A stretch of DNA of 56,359 nucleotides from assembly GCA_964369625.1 (NCBI GenBank), contig CAYJFC010000004.1, forward strand, positions 1-56,359, written 5' to 3'. The notes under the pieces were generated by a model. That model was not told the DNA's origin, did no database searches, and saw nothing but the letters and a program-made list of their open reading frames with translations. This DNA comes from CAKOSP01 sp964369625. GTDB taxonomy: Bacteria > Bacillota_I > Bacilli_A > RF39 > UBA660. The translations under genes were made by a program, and so were the position numbers. Each line of letters starts with the position of its first letter. Positions within the stretch are counted from its first letter, which is position 1. Shown here one piece after another: positions 1-8,241 of this stretch.

Positions 1-2
1 TA

Positions 3-887
3 ATATTACAAGGTATATCTGGAACAGGTAAAACATCACTTGCGTACGCTTGGGGTAAATTTGTAAATAATGATTCAGTAGTAGCATCAGTACAACCATC
101 TTGGAAAGATAAAACAGAATTTTTTGGTTACTTCAATGAATTTACTAAGAAATTTACTGAAACAGATGCATTAGGGGAAATATACGCAGCTTCATTTGAT
201 GATAATGTTCATACAATAATATTAGATGAGATGAATATTGCCAGAGTGGAATATTATTTTGCAGAAATGTTATCAATATTAGAAATTCCGGTTAGAGATG
301 AATGGATAGTAGAACTTGTAACAAGTGGATGGAATCATGATCCTAAAAAAATAACAAATGGTAAGATACAATTACCTGGTAACTTATGGTATATCGGTAC
401 AATTAATAATGATGATTCAACATATATGGTTACTGATAAGGTATATGACCGTGCTGTACCAATAGATATAAATAAAAAAATAGAAGCTTTCGATTGTAGA
501 GAACAAGATAGTATGAATATTAATTCATCGTATTTAGAATCATTATTCAGAGATGCTGAAGTTAAAAATCCAGTTTCGCAAAATGGACTTGATAAACTTG
601 CTAAAATAGATGAATATGTAATTAATCATTTTAGAATAGCTTTTGGTAATCGTATTATGAAACAATTAAAATCATTTGCTCCAGTATATGTAGCATGTGG
701 TGGAGATGAAATGGATGCAATAGATTACTTTATTGCTAGAAAAATACTAAGAAAATTTGAACAATTAAACATTGCGTTTATTCGTGATGAATTAGATCCT
801 TTTATATCATTCCTTAATAAAGAGTGTGGTAAAGGTGTTATGAAAGAATGTATTGAGTTTATAGAATATATTAAAAAATCAATTTAA
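3..887 (+). CDS. McrB-like AAA+ ATPase, 5' end outside the window
   Basis: The reading frame is open from base 3, so the gene starts upstream of the window; the internal ATG at 231 lies after the Walker A motif and is not the start. The visible 294 residues hold Walker A GISGTGKTS (residues 4-12), Walker B IILDEMN (about 73-79), a sensor-1-like GTINNDDST (about 131-139) and DKVYDRA with a probable arginine finger (about 146-152). This order, with DEMN and GTxN, is typical of the McrB/MoxR-like AAA+ group. The next gene follows after 16 nt with a good ribosome site and encodes the usual DUF2357 partner. Because signal peptidase and fibre genes follow in the same operon, a role in surface assembly rather than DNA restriction is possible but is inference. 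Confidence 0.82.
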   Translation: MLQGISGTGKTSLAYAWGKFVNNDSVVASVQPSWKDKTEFFGYFNEFTKKFTETDALGEIYAASFDDNVHTIILDEMNIARVEYYFAEMLSILEIPVRDEWIVELVTSGWNHDPKKITNGKIQLPGNLWYIGTINNDDSTYMVTDKVYDRAVPIDINKKIEAFDCREQDSMNINSSYLESLFRDAEVKNPVSQNGLDKLAKIDEYVINHFRIAFGNRIMKQLKSFAPVYVACGGDEMDAIDYFIARKILRKFEQLNIAFIRDELDPFISFLNKECGKGVMKECIEFIEYIKKSI

Positions 888-903
888 AAAGGGAGAATAA
901 GAT

Positions 904-2046
904 ATGGCGGAATTAATAAATGCAGAGATAAGTAAAGAAATGAAAAAAAATAACAAACTTTTCTTTGATAAATTAACATCGGATATGAATTATAAAGATA
1001 AAATGCAAGGGGATGCAATCACATTTGATTGGCTTGATATTGTTGAGAATGCATGCCCTTATCTTGATAATATAGTGCGTAATCCAAAGCTAATTTTAAT
1101 TAATGAAGCTGAAGTTGAACCCATTGAAAAAACTAGGAAAGTGACTGTTGATACAGTAAAAGATTTAGCTAGACATACACATTATATTGAAGATTTAGAT
1201 CCTAAAACTCAGGATGTTAGACCTAGTAGACTTTTAAATATTAGAAGTGAAGAAACATATAATATATATGAAAACAGATTTTTATATACTGTATTGTTTT
1301 TCTTTAAGAGATTTATTTTAAAGAAAGAAAAAGAACTAGATGAATTATTAATTAATAGAGATCGCAAATTGGAATATGCTGCGACAACTAGAGTTAATGG
1401 GGAAAATATAAATATGCAAGTGCTTCTTAAGGCAAGTGATATATCACAAGCAACTTCTAATAAAGATTTATTAGAAAAAATAAAAGAAGTAAGAAAAAGA
1501 ATTAATAGAATTAAAGATTATATGTCAACTTGGGATAGAAGTGAGTTAATTAAATCTTTGGAAAGAGCTAAGGTTAAGCTAGTAAATCCTCCGATAAAAA
1601 AAACAAACATAATTTTAAAAAATCCTAACTTCCAAATTGCAGTTAAACTATTTGACTTTTTATACAATTATAAAGATGATAATGGAGATATCCAAAAAGG
1701 TTTGGATAGTGATGGAAGTAATTTGTTGATGGGACTTTTAGATCACGCATTTTTAGTTAATTATTATGTAATGGAGTCTGTTAAAAAGACAAAAAAAGAA
1801 CAAAAGGAAAAATTAAATGAATTTGCATTATCATTAATAAATGAAGAAATAAAAAGATTATTAGATTTACTTAGACAATGTGGTTTTAAAATTACTGACG
1901 CAGAACTTTTAAAATTAATAGCTCAAAATATGGGTACTAATAAAAATGGTAATGCGGATAAGGCTACACTTGCAAATAATGATATTAAGAAAAAATTCCA
2001 ATCTGCAATGGATGATTACTTAGATAGAGTACAGGAATATTTATAA
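904..2046 (+). CDS. DUF2357-like partner of the McrB-type ATPase
   Basis: A 380-residue soluble protein. The segment SRLLNIRSEETYNIYENRF near residues 103-121 matches the ENRF-type signature I associate with DUF2357 proteins, which are normally encoded next to McrB-like ATPases, as here. Many relatives carry a C-terminal PD-(D/E)XK nuclease domain; I see no convincing PD...ExK pattern, and the C-terminal third is a charged helical segment. The ribosome site GGGAG lies at about 892-896 before the ATG at 904. The stop is one base before the signal peptidase start, so the two genes are probably translationally coupled. The family call rests on motif memory and context, not on a search. Confidence 0.6.
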   Translation: MAELINAEISKEMKKNNKLFFDKLTSDMNYKDKMQGDAITFDWLDIVENACPYLDNIVRNPKLILINEAEVEPIEKTRKVTVDTVKDLARHTHYIEDLDPKTQDVRPSRLLNIRSEETYNIYENRFLYTVLFFFKRFILKKEKELDELLINRDRKLEYAATTRVNGENINMQVLLKASDISQATSNKDLLEKIKEVRKRINRIKDYMSTWDRSELIKSLERAKVKLVNPPIKKTNIILKNPNFQIAVKLFDFLYNYKDDNGDIQKGLDSDGSNLLMGLLDHAFLVNYYVMESVKKTKKEQKEKLNEFALSLINEEIKRLLDLLRQCGFKITDAELLKLIAQNMGTNKNGNADKATLANNDIKKKFQSAMDDYLDRVQEYL

Positions 2047-2047
2047 A

Positions 2048-2623
2048 ATGAAAAGAAAAAACAAAGTATTTAATATATTTAGTTTAGTGTTTAAAATAAT
2101 AATTTCAGTTATTATTATAGCTTTCATTTTTTCAGTTATACTACAAAGATTTAGTAATAATGAATTATCATTTTTCAATTATAGAATCTTTAGTGTATTG
2201 ACAGGAAGTATGGAGCCGGTATATAACGTAGGTGATGTATTAATAAGTAAAGAAATAGAAGCTAAAGACATTAAAGTAGGAGATGCAGTAAGTTATTTAG
2301 GTAATAGTGGTGCATTTGATGGAAAAGTTATAACTCATGAAGTTATTAATATAGAAAAAGATGATAATAATGAACTTTTGTTTACTACAAAAGGTGTTGC
2401 TAATGAAGTAGAAGATCCAGTTGTTAAAAGTGATCAAATTTATGGTGTAGTAGTGTATAAATCAGTTATATTATCTACTATATATGGAATAATAAGTACT
2501 CCAATAGGAATGTATTTGTTGATTATTCTACCAATATTAGCATTAATTGGTTATGAAATAATAAGTAGAATGTTAGAAAAAGAAGATAGCAGAAGAAAAA
2601 CAAAACATTCTACTAGAGAGTAA
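2048..2623 (+). CDS. sipW: SipW-type (ER-type) signal peptidase I
   Basis: A 191-residue membrane peptidase that should cleave the signal peptides of TasA/camelysin-like proteins. One membrane segment lies at about residues 11-33 and a second at about 150-172. The catalytic serine is in LTGSMEP (Ser54). The second conserved position is a histidine (ITHEV, His97) instead of the lysine of ordinary bacterial signal peptidases, which marks the archaeal/ER type to which SipW belongs. The usual TKGDAN motif reads TKGVAN here, followed by an ED pair that could supply the acid. It starts one base after the DUF2357 gene, and a TasA-like gene follows, matching the sipW-tasA pairing known from Bacillus. 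Confidence 0.9.
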   Translation: MKRKNKVFNIFSLVFKIIISVIIIAFIFSVILQRFSNNELSFFNYRIFSVLTGSMEPVYNVGDVLISKEIEAKDIKVGDAVSYLGNSGAFDGKVITHEVINIEKDDNNELLFTTKGVANEVEDPVVKSDQIYGVVVYKSVILSTIYGIISTPIGMYLLIILPILALIGYEIISRMLEKEDSRRKTKHSTRE

Positions 2624-2641
2624 TGAAAGAAGGTGTTACAG

Positions 2642-3868
2642 TTGAAAGTTAGAAGAACTTTGAGAATAAAAATAATTATATTAATATTAATAGTAATATC
2701 TTTTATGTCATTTACTTATGCTTGGTTTACTTATAATAGTAATACCTCAATTAATACCGTTGTTGATGTTAGGGCTTGGAATGTAGAATTTTTAGATGGT
2801 GCCGATGTTGTTACAAATGATATTATAATCACTACTGGAGAATTATATCCTGGCATGGAAACAATTTCAAAAGAGATTATGATTAATAATCATGGAGATG
2901 CAGATGCATCAATTAAAGCAATAATTGAGTCTGCTGAAATATTAGGAATTAATCTATTAGAAGCGAATCCTGATATAACTTCAGAAGAAATTATTGATAA
3001 ACTAGCTCATGATTACCCATTTCATATAAATATATCAATAGATGATAATTATTTAGAAAGAAAAAGTGGAGTTAGTAAATTTGAATTTTCAATATCATGG
3101 CCATTTAATTCTGGAAATGATGTAGAAGATACTGCATGGGGATATGATGCATATGAATTTAAAGAAGCAGAAAATCAAAAGTTATTAGCAGATCCTTCAT
3201 ATGAAATTAAAAATCCAGTAATGATCAATTTATCTGTTGAAGCAGCTCAAGAAGTTGAGGGAAGTATAGAAAGTTATGACCCTGATTATAGATTAGGTGA
3301 TACTTACTTATTTAATGTAGTAGATAATAAAAGTTGTACATCAGTATCTACAACATGTTTAAAAACTACAGTAATTGAAAAAAATAATTTATTAAATGAT
3401 GATGAAGTTATGTTATTACCAGATTTAATAAATCCGTTTAGAACTAGTGATTATAATAGTTATTTAACAAATTATAATACTCTTACAACTGGATGGGTAG
3501 TAAATCATAGAGCGCTTAGTGCTGAAGATTTGCTAAACGTTGTATCAATTGATGTAGTAGATTCAATAATTCAAAAAGATACGATGAGTGATATAATTAT
3601 TGGTAATTTAGAATATTTAGATAGGGCTACTACTATAATTAATGATACAGTAGCATATGGTGGAAAGTTTACATTTACGAATTCTGAATTTACATATTTA
3701 AATGCTTCATCTTGTGTTTGGACTAATACAATGTATGATGTAAATAGTACATTTTCATTATCGCCAGGTAGTGTAACACAATCAAATATTATTCAAACAG
3801 ATAATACAAGTAATTGTAAAATAGTACCGGTTATTATTGCTAAAAAAACTGCTTTAGAAACTATATAA
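2642..3868 (+). CDS. TasA/camelysin-like secreted fibre protein, SipW substrate
   Basis: I place the start at TTG 2642, because AGAAGGTG (2628-2635) sits six bases before it; the in-frame GTG at 2633 is part of that ribosome site. The 408-residue product begins with a short basic stretch and a hydrophobic segment ending in SFTYAWF, the motif at SipW-type cleavage sites. The rest is predicted beta-rich, with long acidic and asparagine-rich stretches. A pair of cysteines (CTSVSTTC) and two later cysteines could form disulphides. It is the last gene of the ATPase-DUF2357-SipW operon, and its stop codon lies within the hairpin of a terminator. It is probably an exported subunit of an extracellular fibre or matrix, by analogy with TasA. 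Confidence 0.8.
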   Translation: MKVRRTLRIKIIILILIVISFMSFTYAWFTYNSNTSINTVVDVRAWNVEFLDGADVVTNDIIITTGELYPGMETISKEIMINNHGDADASIKAIIESAEILGINLLEANPDITSEEIIDKLAHDYPFHINISIDDNYLERKSGVSKFEFSISWPFNSGNDVEDTAWGYDAYEFKEAENQKLLADPSYEIKNPVMINLSVEAAQEVEGSIESYDPDYRLGDTYLFNVVDNKSCTSVSTTCLKTTVIEKNNLLNDDEVMLLPDLINPFRTSDYNSYLTNYNTLTTGWVVNHRALSAEDLLNVVSIDVVDSIIQKDTMSDIIIGNLEYLDRATTIINDTVAYGGKFTFTNSEFTYLNASSCVWTNTMYDVNSTFSLSPGSVTQSNIIQTDNTSNCKIVPVIIAKKTALETI

Positions 3869-3883
3869 TAGTTTCTTTTTTTT
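3857..3883 (+). terminator. Intrinsic terminator of the first operon
   Basis: The perfect 8-bp stem GAAACTAT / ATAGTTTC with a 3-base loop is followed by eight T. The stop codon of the upstream gene (3866-3868) lies within the hairpin. Confidence 0.85.
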
Positions 3884-3886
3884 GCA

Positions 3887-3914
3887 TAAAAAAACAAGTT
3901 TATGCAACTTGTTT
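3887..3914 (-). terminator. Terminator of the convergent TYSKY-protein gene
   Basis: Read on the minus strand, AAACAAGTT and AACTTGTTT (plus 3906-3914 and 3892-3900) form a 9-bp stem with a 5-base loop, followed by a T-rich run. It overlaps the last codons of the minus-strand gene. Confidence 0.75.
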
Positions 3915-4523
3915 AAATTTTATATTTGCAGTAACTTTCAGATTGTTATTAGCAGCATTAGCATTTTCGCTTTGAATAACGTCATCTTCGTCACTTAATG
4001 TATTATCACTTTCATCATACCATTCGAAGTATATTCTAATAATAAATTTTTCGTGTTTGAAATTATCAATAGTTTCATTATATAGTATTGTATTTTCTAT
4101 AATTCCATTATTTATTTCAATAATATTAAGGGGATTACTAGGTGATGTTTTGCTATCTAGTATTTCATACTTACTTATCAAAATATCCTGGAATTCAGCG
4201 CTATTAGTAGTCAATTCAATTACGTAATTATATGATAGACCAACATCAGTAGGATCTATTTCAACATCAAAGTATCCTTTAGAAGTAGGTGCTAAACTGT
4301 TTTCTTTAACATTGTTATTTACTTCAAATGCAGGGCTGATATTAATAGATGAAGTAGTATTTTGAACTATATCATTGTCATTAATCATTATTTCCCAATT
4401 TTTGATTCCTACATCAATATCTCCGCTAGAATCAACAACATATTTTGAATATGTATTACTTACCATACTTATTGTAATTGTTAATGAAACAAAGAACAAT
4501 AAAATTCTAAACTTTTTCTTCAT
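3900..4523 (-). CDS. Secreted TYSKY-motif protein, possible TasA-like surface subunit
   Basis: A 207-residue protein with a short basic N-terminus, one hydrophobic segment (about residues 7-24) and then NTYSKYV. A Y-S-K-Y motif after the signal segment recurs in Firmicutes surface proteins that resemble SipW substrates. The mature part is beta-rich, with the pattern WEIMINDNDI followed by alternating hydrophobic stretches, and has no cysteine. Its ribosome site AAGGAAGGGG lies on the minus strand at 4529-4538, and a promoter facing it lies at 4583-4610. It is convergent with the SipW operon and divergent from the second fibre operon. I infer membership in the same surface system from position and signal motif only. 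Confidence 0.6.
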   Translation of the reverse strand: MKKKFRILLFFVSLTITISMVSNTYSKYVVDSSGDIDVGIKNWEIMINDNDIVQNTTSSINISPAFEVNNNVKENSLAPTSKGYFDVEIDPTDVGLSYNYVIELTTNSAEFQDILISKYEILDSKTSPSNPLNIIEINNGIIENTILYNETIDNFKHEKFIIRIYFEWYDESDNTLSDEDDVIQSENANAANNNLKVTANIKFKQVA

Positions 4524-4582
4524 AAAAGCCCCTTCCTTATGTATATATTATATATATATATTGTATATAGCGCAACCAGTAT

Positions 4583-4610
4583 ATTGTAAAATATATTAAA
4601 AAAACGTCAA
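4583..4610 (-). promoter_or_regulatory. Promoter of the TYSKY-protein gene
   Basis: On the minus strand, TTGACG (4605-4610) and TACAAT (4583-4588) are spaced 16 bp apart, and the ribosome site follows about 45 bases later. Confidence 0.6.
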
Positions 4611-4687
4611 ATTTTACATTAAATTATTTGTGTTATACATTTGTGTCAATTAAGTGAAATTTATTCGACAAAGTTTTACAATATATA

Positions 4688-4716
4688 TTGACTTAATATT
4701 AAATATTATATATAAT
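4688..4716 (+). promoter_or_regulatory. Strong promoter of the second fibre operon
   Basis: TTGACT (4688-4693), a 17-bp spacer and TATAAT (4711-4716). It is one of the closest matches to consensus in the window and gives a leader of about 40 bases. The 237-bp divergent intergenic region (4524-4760) holds this promoter and the minus-strand one; I see no clear operator repeat in it. Confidence 0.8.
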
Positions 4717-4760
4717 TAATTTGTATTATAGATAAGATATCAATATACAGGAGTAGAAGC

Positions 4761-5498
4761 TTGTTTAAATCATTTGATATCACAGAGGTATTGGATATGG
4801 ATGAAAATAACAAATTTACTATTGATGCAAAGAGTATAAGAAGAGATAAGAAGCTTATCAAGATTGCTAAGTTAGCAGCCGTGATTATTATCTTACTTAT
4901 TATATTTTCATATCTTGTTGTTGGTTTTATTTATAATAGTGGAAATTTTACTATAACACTTGATCGGAATTTGTTTTATGAAAGGGGTTTAATCATTTAT
5001 GATGATCCAAATTATAAAACTTACAGATCAGAGTTATTAGCAGAATCTGTTGATACTTTCGATAATGTATCTGAAGCGTGGATACCTGATGATCTTGACT
5101 CTTTTGGAGGAGGATCAAATAATGGGGATAACTACATTGCATATACATTCTTTATTGAAAATATCGGAGAACTGACTACTGACTACTATTCTGAAATTTT
5201 GATTGATGATGTTATAAAAAATGTTGACGAAGCTGTGAGAATAAAGGTTTACAAAAACGGTGTAGAAACTGTTTATGCAAAAGAAAGTCCCCTTGGTGAG
5301 CCTGAAGAGGGAACTACTGCTTTTGAAAGTGACCAACTTGTTGCTCTTGATCATGTTGAAGATTTTGCTCCAGGTGATATAACAAAATATACTATTGTTA
5401 TATGGCTTGAAGGAGAAGATGAACAAACTACTAATAATATTATTGGTGGGGAAATCAAGATGCAAATGCAATTCAATTCAGAATATGTCGAAAAATAG
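4761..5498 (+). CDS. Membrane-anchored TasA-like protein at the head of the fibre operon
   Basis: I chose TTG 4761, preceded by ACAGGAG (4747-4753). ATG 4797, preceded by AGAGG, is a real alternative and would remove 12 residues. Of the 245 residues, about 1-32 are cytosolic, 33-57 form a membrane helix, and the remainder is an extracellular beta-sandwich-like domain. Recognisable blocks are GNFTITLDRN after the membrane segment, NGDNYIAYTFFIENIG and YTIVIWLEGEDEQTTNNI, followed by GGEIKMQMQF. The last block resembles the LEGxDxDN pattern near the end of the three proteins encoded downstream, so the domains are probably related. It lacks the YAWF motif, so it may stay anchored and act as a base or adaptor (inference). 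Confidence 0.65.
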   Translation: MFKSFDITEVLDMDENNKFTIDAKSIRRDKKLIKIAKLAAVIIILLIIFSYLVVGFIYNSGNFTITLDRNLFYERGLIIYDDPNYKTYRSELLAESVDTFDNVSEAWIPDDLDSFGGGSNNGDNYIAYTFFIENIGELTTDYYSEILIDDVIKNVDEAVRIKVYKNGVETVYAKESPLGEPEEGTTAFESDQLVALDHVEDFAPGDITKYTIVIWLEGEDEQTTNNIIGGEIKMQMQFNSEYVEK

Positions 5499-5516
5499 GA
5501 GGAGAAAAGAGAAGTT

Positions 5517-6842
5517 ATGCAAAAAAGAAATGCAAAACAAAAGAGAAATGTTAGAAATTTAGCTGCGGTTACAACTTTAACTGCGATAATCTTAGTTGTT
5601 TCTACTTATGCATGGTTTATCGGTCTTGATGAAGTTACTGTTGAAGATTTCACAGTAAAAATCGCTGCTATTGATAGTTTAGAATTATCTTTAGATGGTG
5701 AAAATTGGGCTGATACTATTGCAATAGATCCAGAAACTATAGAAAATATTTATAATGGAAGTACAAATTCATGGACAGGTCGCCAAGTTGGTGTAGATGA
5801 AGATGGAGATGGAAAAGATGATTTTGTAGGATTAATACCTATGTCTTCAATCGGAGAAATGGATGGAGCTTCATCTAGAATGGTTCTTTATGAAAAAGCT
5901 GGTTTAAGTGCTACGCCACCATACGGAACTAGTTTAATGGCTAGTCGAGTAAATAATTATCAAGATGCTGATGATACTACTGATGGACATCAACCTGGAT
6001 CAGAAGTAGATGGTTATATTGCTTTTGACTTATTCGTTAAAAACTACACTGGGGCTCAATATATAGAAGGTTTAAATACTGCTGATGAAGAAGCAATTTA
6101 TTTAACTGATGAATCAAGTGTTGCTGTAACTCTAACAGGAGCTAATGGTGGTACTACTGATGCTGCAGAAGATGCAATTAGACAAGCTTCAGGTATTGAA
6201 AATTCAGTACGTGTAGCATTTGCTCAAGTTGGTCGTGTTGTAGGAACTGAAGATGATGAAACAGTTATTACAGGCATTACTTGTAATGGTACTGCTGGGA
6301 CTGTTACTGCTGGTGTAACTGGTATTTGTAGAGATGCAAGTATTTGGGAACCAAATGATACTGCTCACGTAGATGGAGCTATTAATTATTATAATAATAA
6401 CTGTGGTTACAGGGGAACAGGATCTGCTCCAACTACTGGTGTAACTACTAAAGGTTGTATCACTGTAGCAAATGGTGCATTCGTACCTACTTATGCTGTA
6501 GCAACAGATGTATCAAGTGATATGGATGTTAATATTTATGACGGTGGTTACAATGGATTAGAAGTACCTGAGGTACCAGCTACAATGCCTGATGGAACTA
6601 CTGCATATCCAAATGCTGGAGATGACACATTAGTTGCTGTTGATACATTTACAGATACAGAAAAATTATTAAATGCTGATGAACGTCCATCAATCATGAC
6701 ACTTGCACCTAATAGTATTACTAAAATTAGAATATATATTTATTTAGAAGGTCAAGATATTGATAACTATGACTGGGCAATTGACGGAAAACAAATTACT
6801 GTTGATTTCGGATTTAGTAAACAAATTTATGAAACACCATAA
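5517..6842 (+). CDS. TasA/camelysin-like fibre subunit, tandem paralogue 1
   Basis: A 441-residue secreted protein. A basic N-terminus and a hydrophobic segment (about 14-30) end in VSTYAWFIGL, the SipW-type signal motif. Blocks shared with the next two proteins are LELSLDGENW, DGYIAFDLFVKNYTGAQYIE, a cysteine pair followed by IWEPN, and near the C-terminus TLAPNSITKIRIYIYLEGQD with DNYDW. This copy is unusually rich in Thr, Gly, Ala and Asp, with a DEDGDGKDD stretch that could bind Ca2+. Four cysteines (TCNG, GICR, NNCG, KGCI) suggest two disulphides. The ribosome site AGGAGGAG lies at 5497-5504, somewhat far from the ATG. A role as a structural matrix or fibre subunit is inferred from TasA-like features. 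Confidence 0.75.
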   Translation: MQKRNAKQKRNVRNLAAVTTLTAIILVVSTYAWFIGLDEVTVEDFTVKIAAIDSLELSLDGENWADTIAIDPETIENIYNGSTNSWTGRQVGVDEDGDGKDDFVGLIPMSSIGEMDGASSRMVLYEKAGLSATPPYGTSLMASRVNNYQDADDTTDGHQPGSEVDGYIAFDLFVKNYTGAQYIEGLNTADEEAIYLTDESSVAVTLTGANGGTTDAAEDAIRQASGIENSVRVAFAQVGRVVGTEDDETVITGITCNGTAGTVTAGVTGICRDASIWEPNDTAHVDGAINYYNNNCGYRGTGSAPTTGVTTKGCITVANGAFVPTYAVATDVSSDMDVNIYDGGYNGLEVPEVPATMPDGTTAYPNAGDDTLVAVDTFTDTEKLLNADERPSIMTLAPNSITKIRIYIYLEGQDIDNYDWAIDGKQITVDFGFSKQIYETP

Positions 6843-6868
6843 TAAAAAGATAATAGGAGGAAAATATT

Positions 6869-8137
6869 ATGCGTAATAAAAACAAAAAAGCAAATAAAAA
6901 AATCCAAAATATCTTAATATTTGCGGGTTTTAGTGCTATTATACTAATGGTTTCAACTTATGCATGGTTTATTGGTCTTCAAGAAGTTGTTGTAAGCGAG
7001 TTCGAAGTAGAAATCGCTTCAACTGACAACTTACTTGTATCACTTAATGGACTTGAATGGGGAGAAACAATTAAAATAACTGAAGGTGATTGGGATGCAT
7101 ATAATGATACTACACCATCACCAAGTCAAGTTTATACTGGACACAGAAATAGCTGGGGTAATGGTTTAAAACCAATATCTACAGTTGGTAATGTTGCTTT
7201 AGCAACATCTAATCTTGAATTATTCGAAAGAGGAAGTTATACTCACTCTGGTGGTGGATTCAGATTAGTTGCTGATCAACTTGATAATAACTTAACAGGA
7301 CAAACTTCAACAGAAGTTGATGGATATGTTGCATTTGACTTATTTATTAAAAATAATACTGGTGCTCAATATATTGAAGATTACAATCCTTCAGATGAAG
7401 AAGATATATATCTTTTAACTGATTCAGCTGTTTCAGTAGCTGAAGCTGGTTCATTAGATGCTGATGGTAATGATTTAGGATATACTGGTGTAGCTGATAC
7501 AGGTATTGAAAACTCTGTTCGTGTTGCTTTTGCACAAATCGGACGTGTTTCAGGAGATTCTGAAGATGGAACTTTAATTGGTGGAATTTCTTGTGGTACT
7601 TCTATTGGTGATGACTCTAGAGGTACTGGTGTAACTGGTATTTGTGAACCAGCTCAAATTTGGGAACCAAATGAAACTAAACATGAGCAAAATGCTATAG
7701 ATTGGTTTACTGCTTACTGTGATAATAGAGATGCTGATAATGCTGGAGCTTCAGTTTATACTGATACAGCTTGTCAAGTTTCTACACCAGCTGGACTTGC
7801 TGCTTTTACAGATAACTTAGAATTAGATACTTGGGTAGTTAATTCAGAAATCACATCTGCTGACAGATTTGATATTTACGATGGTCACAATACATTTACT
7901 CCAATTAGTAAAGTAACAAATGTTGATACTTTCACAGATGCTGAAAAAATGGTTACAGGTAATGATCGCGAAGCTTTCATGACACTTGCTCCAAACAGTA
8001 TTACTAAAATAAGAGTTTATGTTTATTTAGAAGGTAATGACCTTGATAATATGGATTTATCTGCTGCTGGTAAACAAATTTTAGTTAATTTTGGATTTAC
8101 TAAACAAAAATTTACTGAAGCTGACTTTACACCATAG
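6869..8137 (+). CDS. TasA/camelysin-like fibre subunit, tandem paralogue 2
   Basis: A 422-residue paralogue of the upstream protein with the same layout: signal segment ending in VSTYAWFIGL, then LLVSLNGLEW, DGYVAFDLFIKNNTGAQYIE, NSVRVAFAQIGRV, cysteines (GISCG, TGICE) followed by IWEPNET, and the C-terminal TLAPNSITKIRVYVYLEGND. Four cysteines again support disulphides. The gene follows after 26 nt with a perfect AGGAGG ribosome site (6857-6862), consistent with high expression. No terminator lies between paralogues 1 and 2, whereas a strong hairpin follows this gene. The close similarity to paralogue 1 suggests a recent duplication or co-polymerising major subunits. Confidence 0.75.
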   Translation: MRNKNKKANKKIQNILIFAGFSAIILMVSTYAWFIGLQEVVVSEFEVEIASTDNLLVSLNGLEWGETIKITEGDWDAYNDTTPSPSQVYTGHRNSWGNGLKPISTVGNVALATSNLELFERGSYTHSGGGFRLVADQLDNNLTGQTSTEVDGYVAFDLFIKNNTGAQYIEDYNPSDEEDIYLLTDSAVSVAEAGSLDADGNDLGYTGVADTGIENSVRVAFAQIGRVSGDSEDGTLIGGISCGTSIGDDSRGTGVTGICEPAQIWEPNETKHEQNAIDWFTAYCDNRDADNAGASVYTDTACQVSTPAGLAAFTDNLELDTWVVNSEITSADRFDIYDGHNTFTPISKVTNVDTFTDAEKMVTGNDREAFMTLAPNSITKIRVYVYLEGNDLDNMDLSAAGKQILVNFGFTKQKFTEADFTP

Positions 8138-8190
8138 TATATTATTTCTAATAATAGAAATAAAAATTATTTGAATAATAAATTAGGATA

Positions 8191-8224
8191 AAAGGGGTAA
8201 CCTAATGGTTACCTCTTATTTCTT
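8191..8224 (+). terminator. Strong hairpin between fibre genes, probable attenuator or stabiliser
   Basis: AAGGGGTAACC (8192-8202) pairs over 11 bp, with one G-U, to GGTTACCTCTT (8207-8217) around a TAAT tetraloop. It is followed by TATTTCTTA, a broken T-run. It could terminate part of the transcripts after paralogue 2, or protect the 3' end of a processed mRNA, giving less of the downstream genes. Confidence 0.6.
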
Positions 8225-8241
8225 AATAATAAGGGAGACTT

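Noticed and set aside
3..2046. Calling the ATPase pair a McrBC restriction system
   Set aside because: No methyl-binding domain is visible in the available part, the partner shows no nuclease motif, and the operon continues with signal peptidase and fibre genes. I keep only the family-level name.
4524..4760. A riboswitch or structured leader in the AT-rich divergent region
   Set aside because: The sequence is mostly TA repeats that can pair with each other in many ways. Apart from the two promoters I see no conserved-looking motif.
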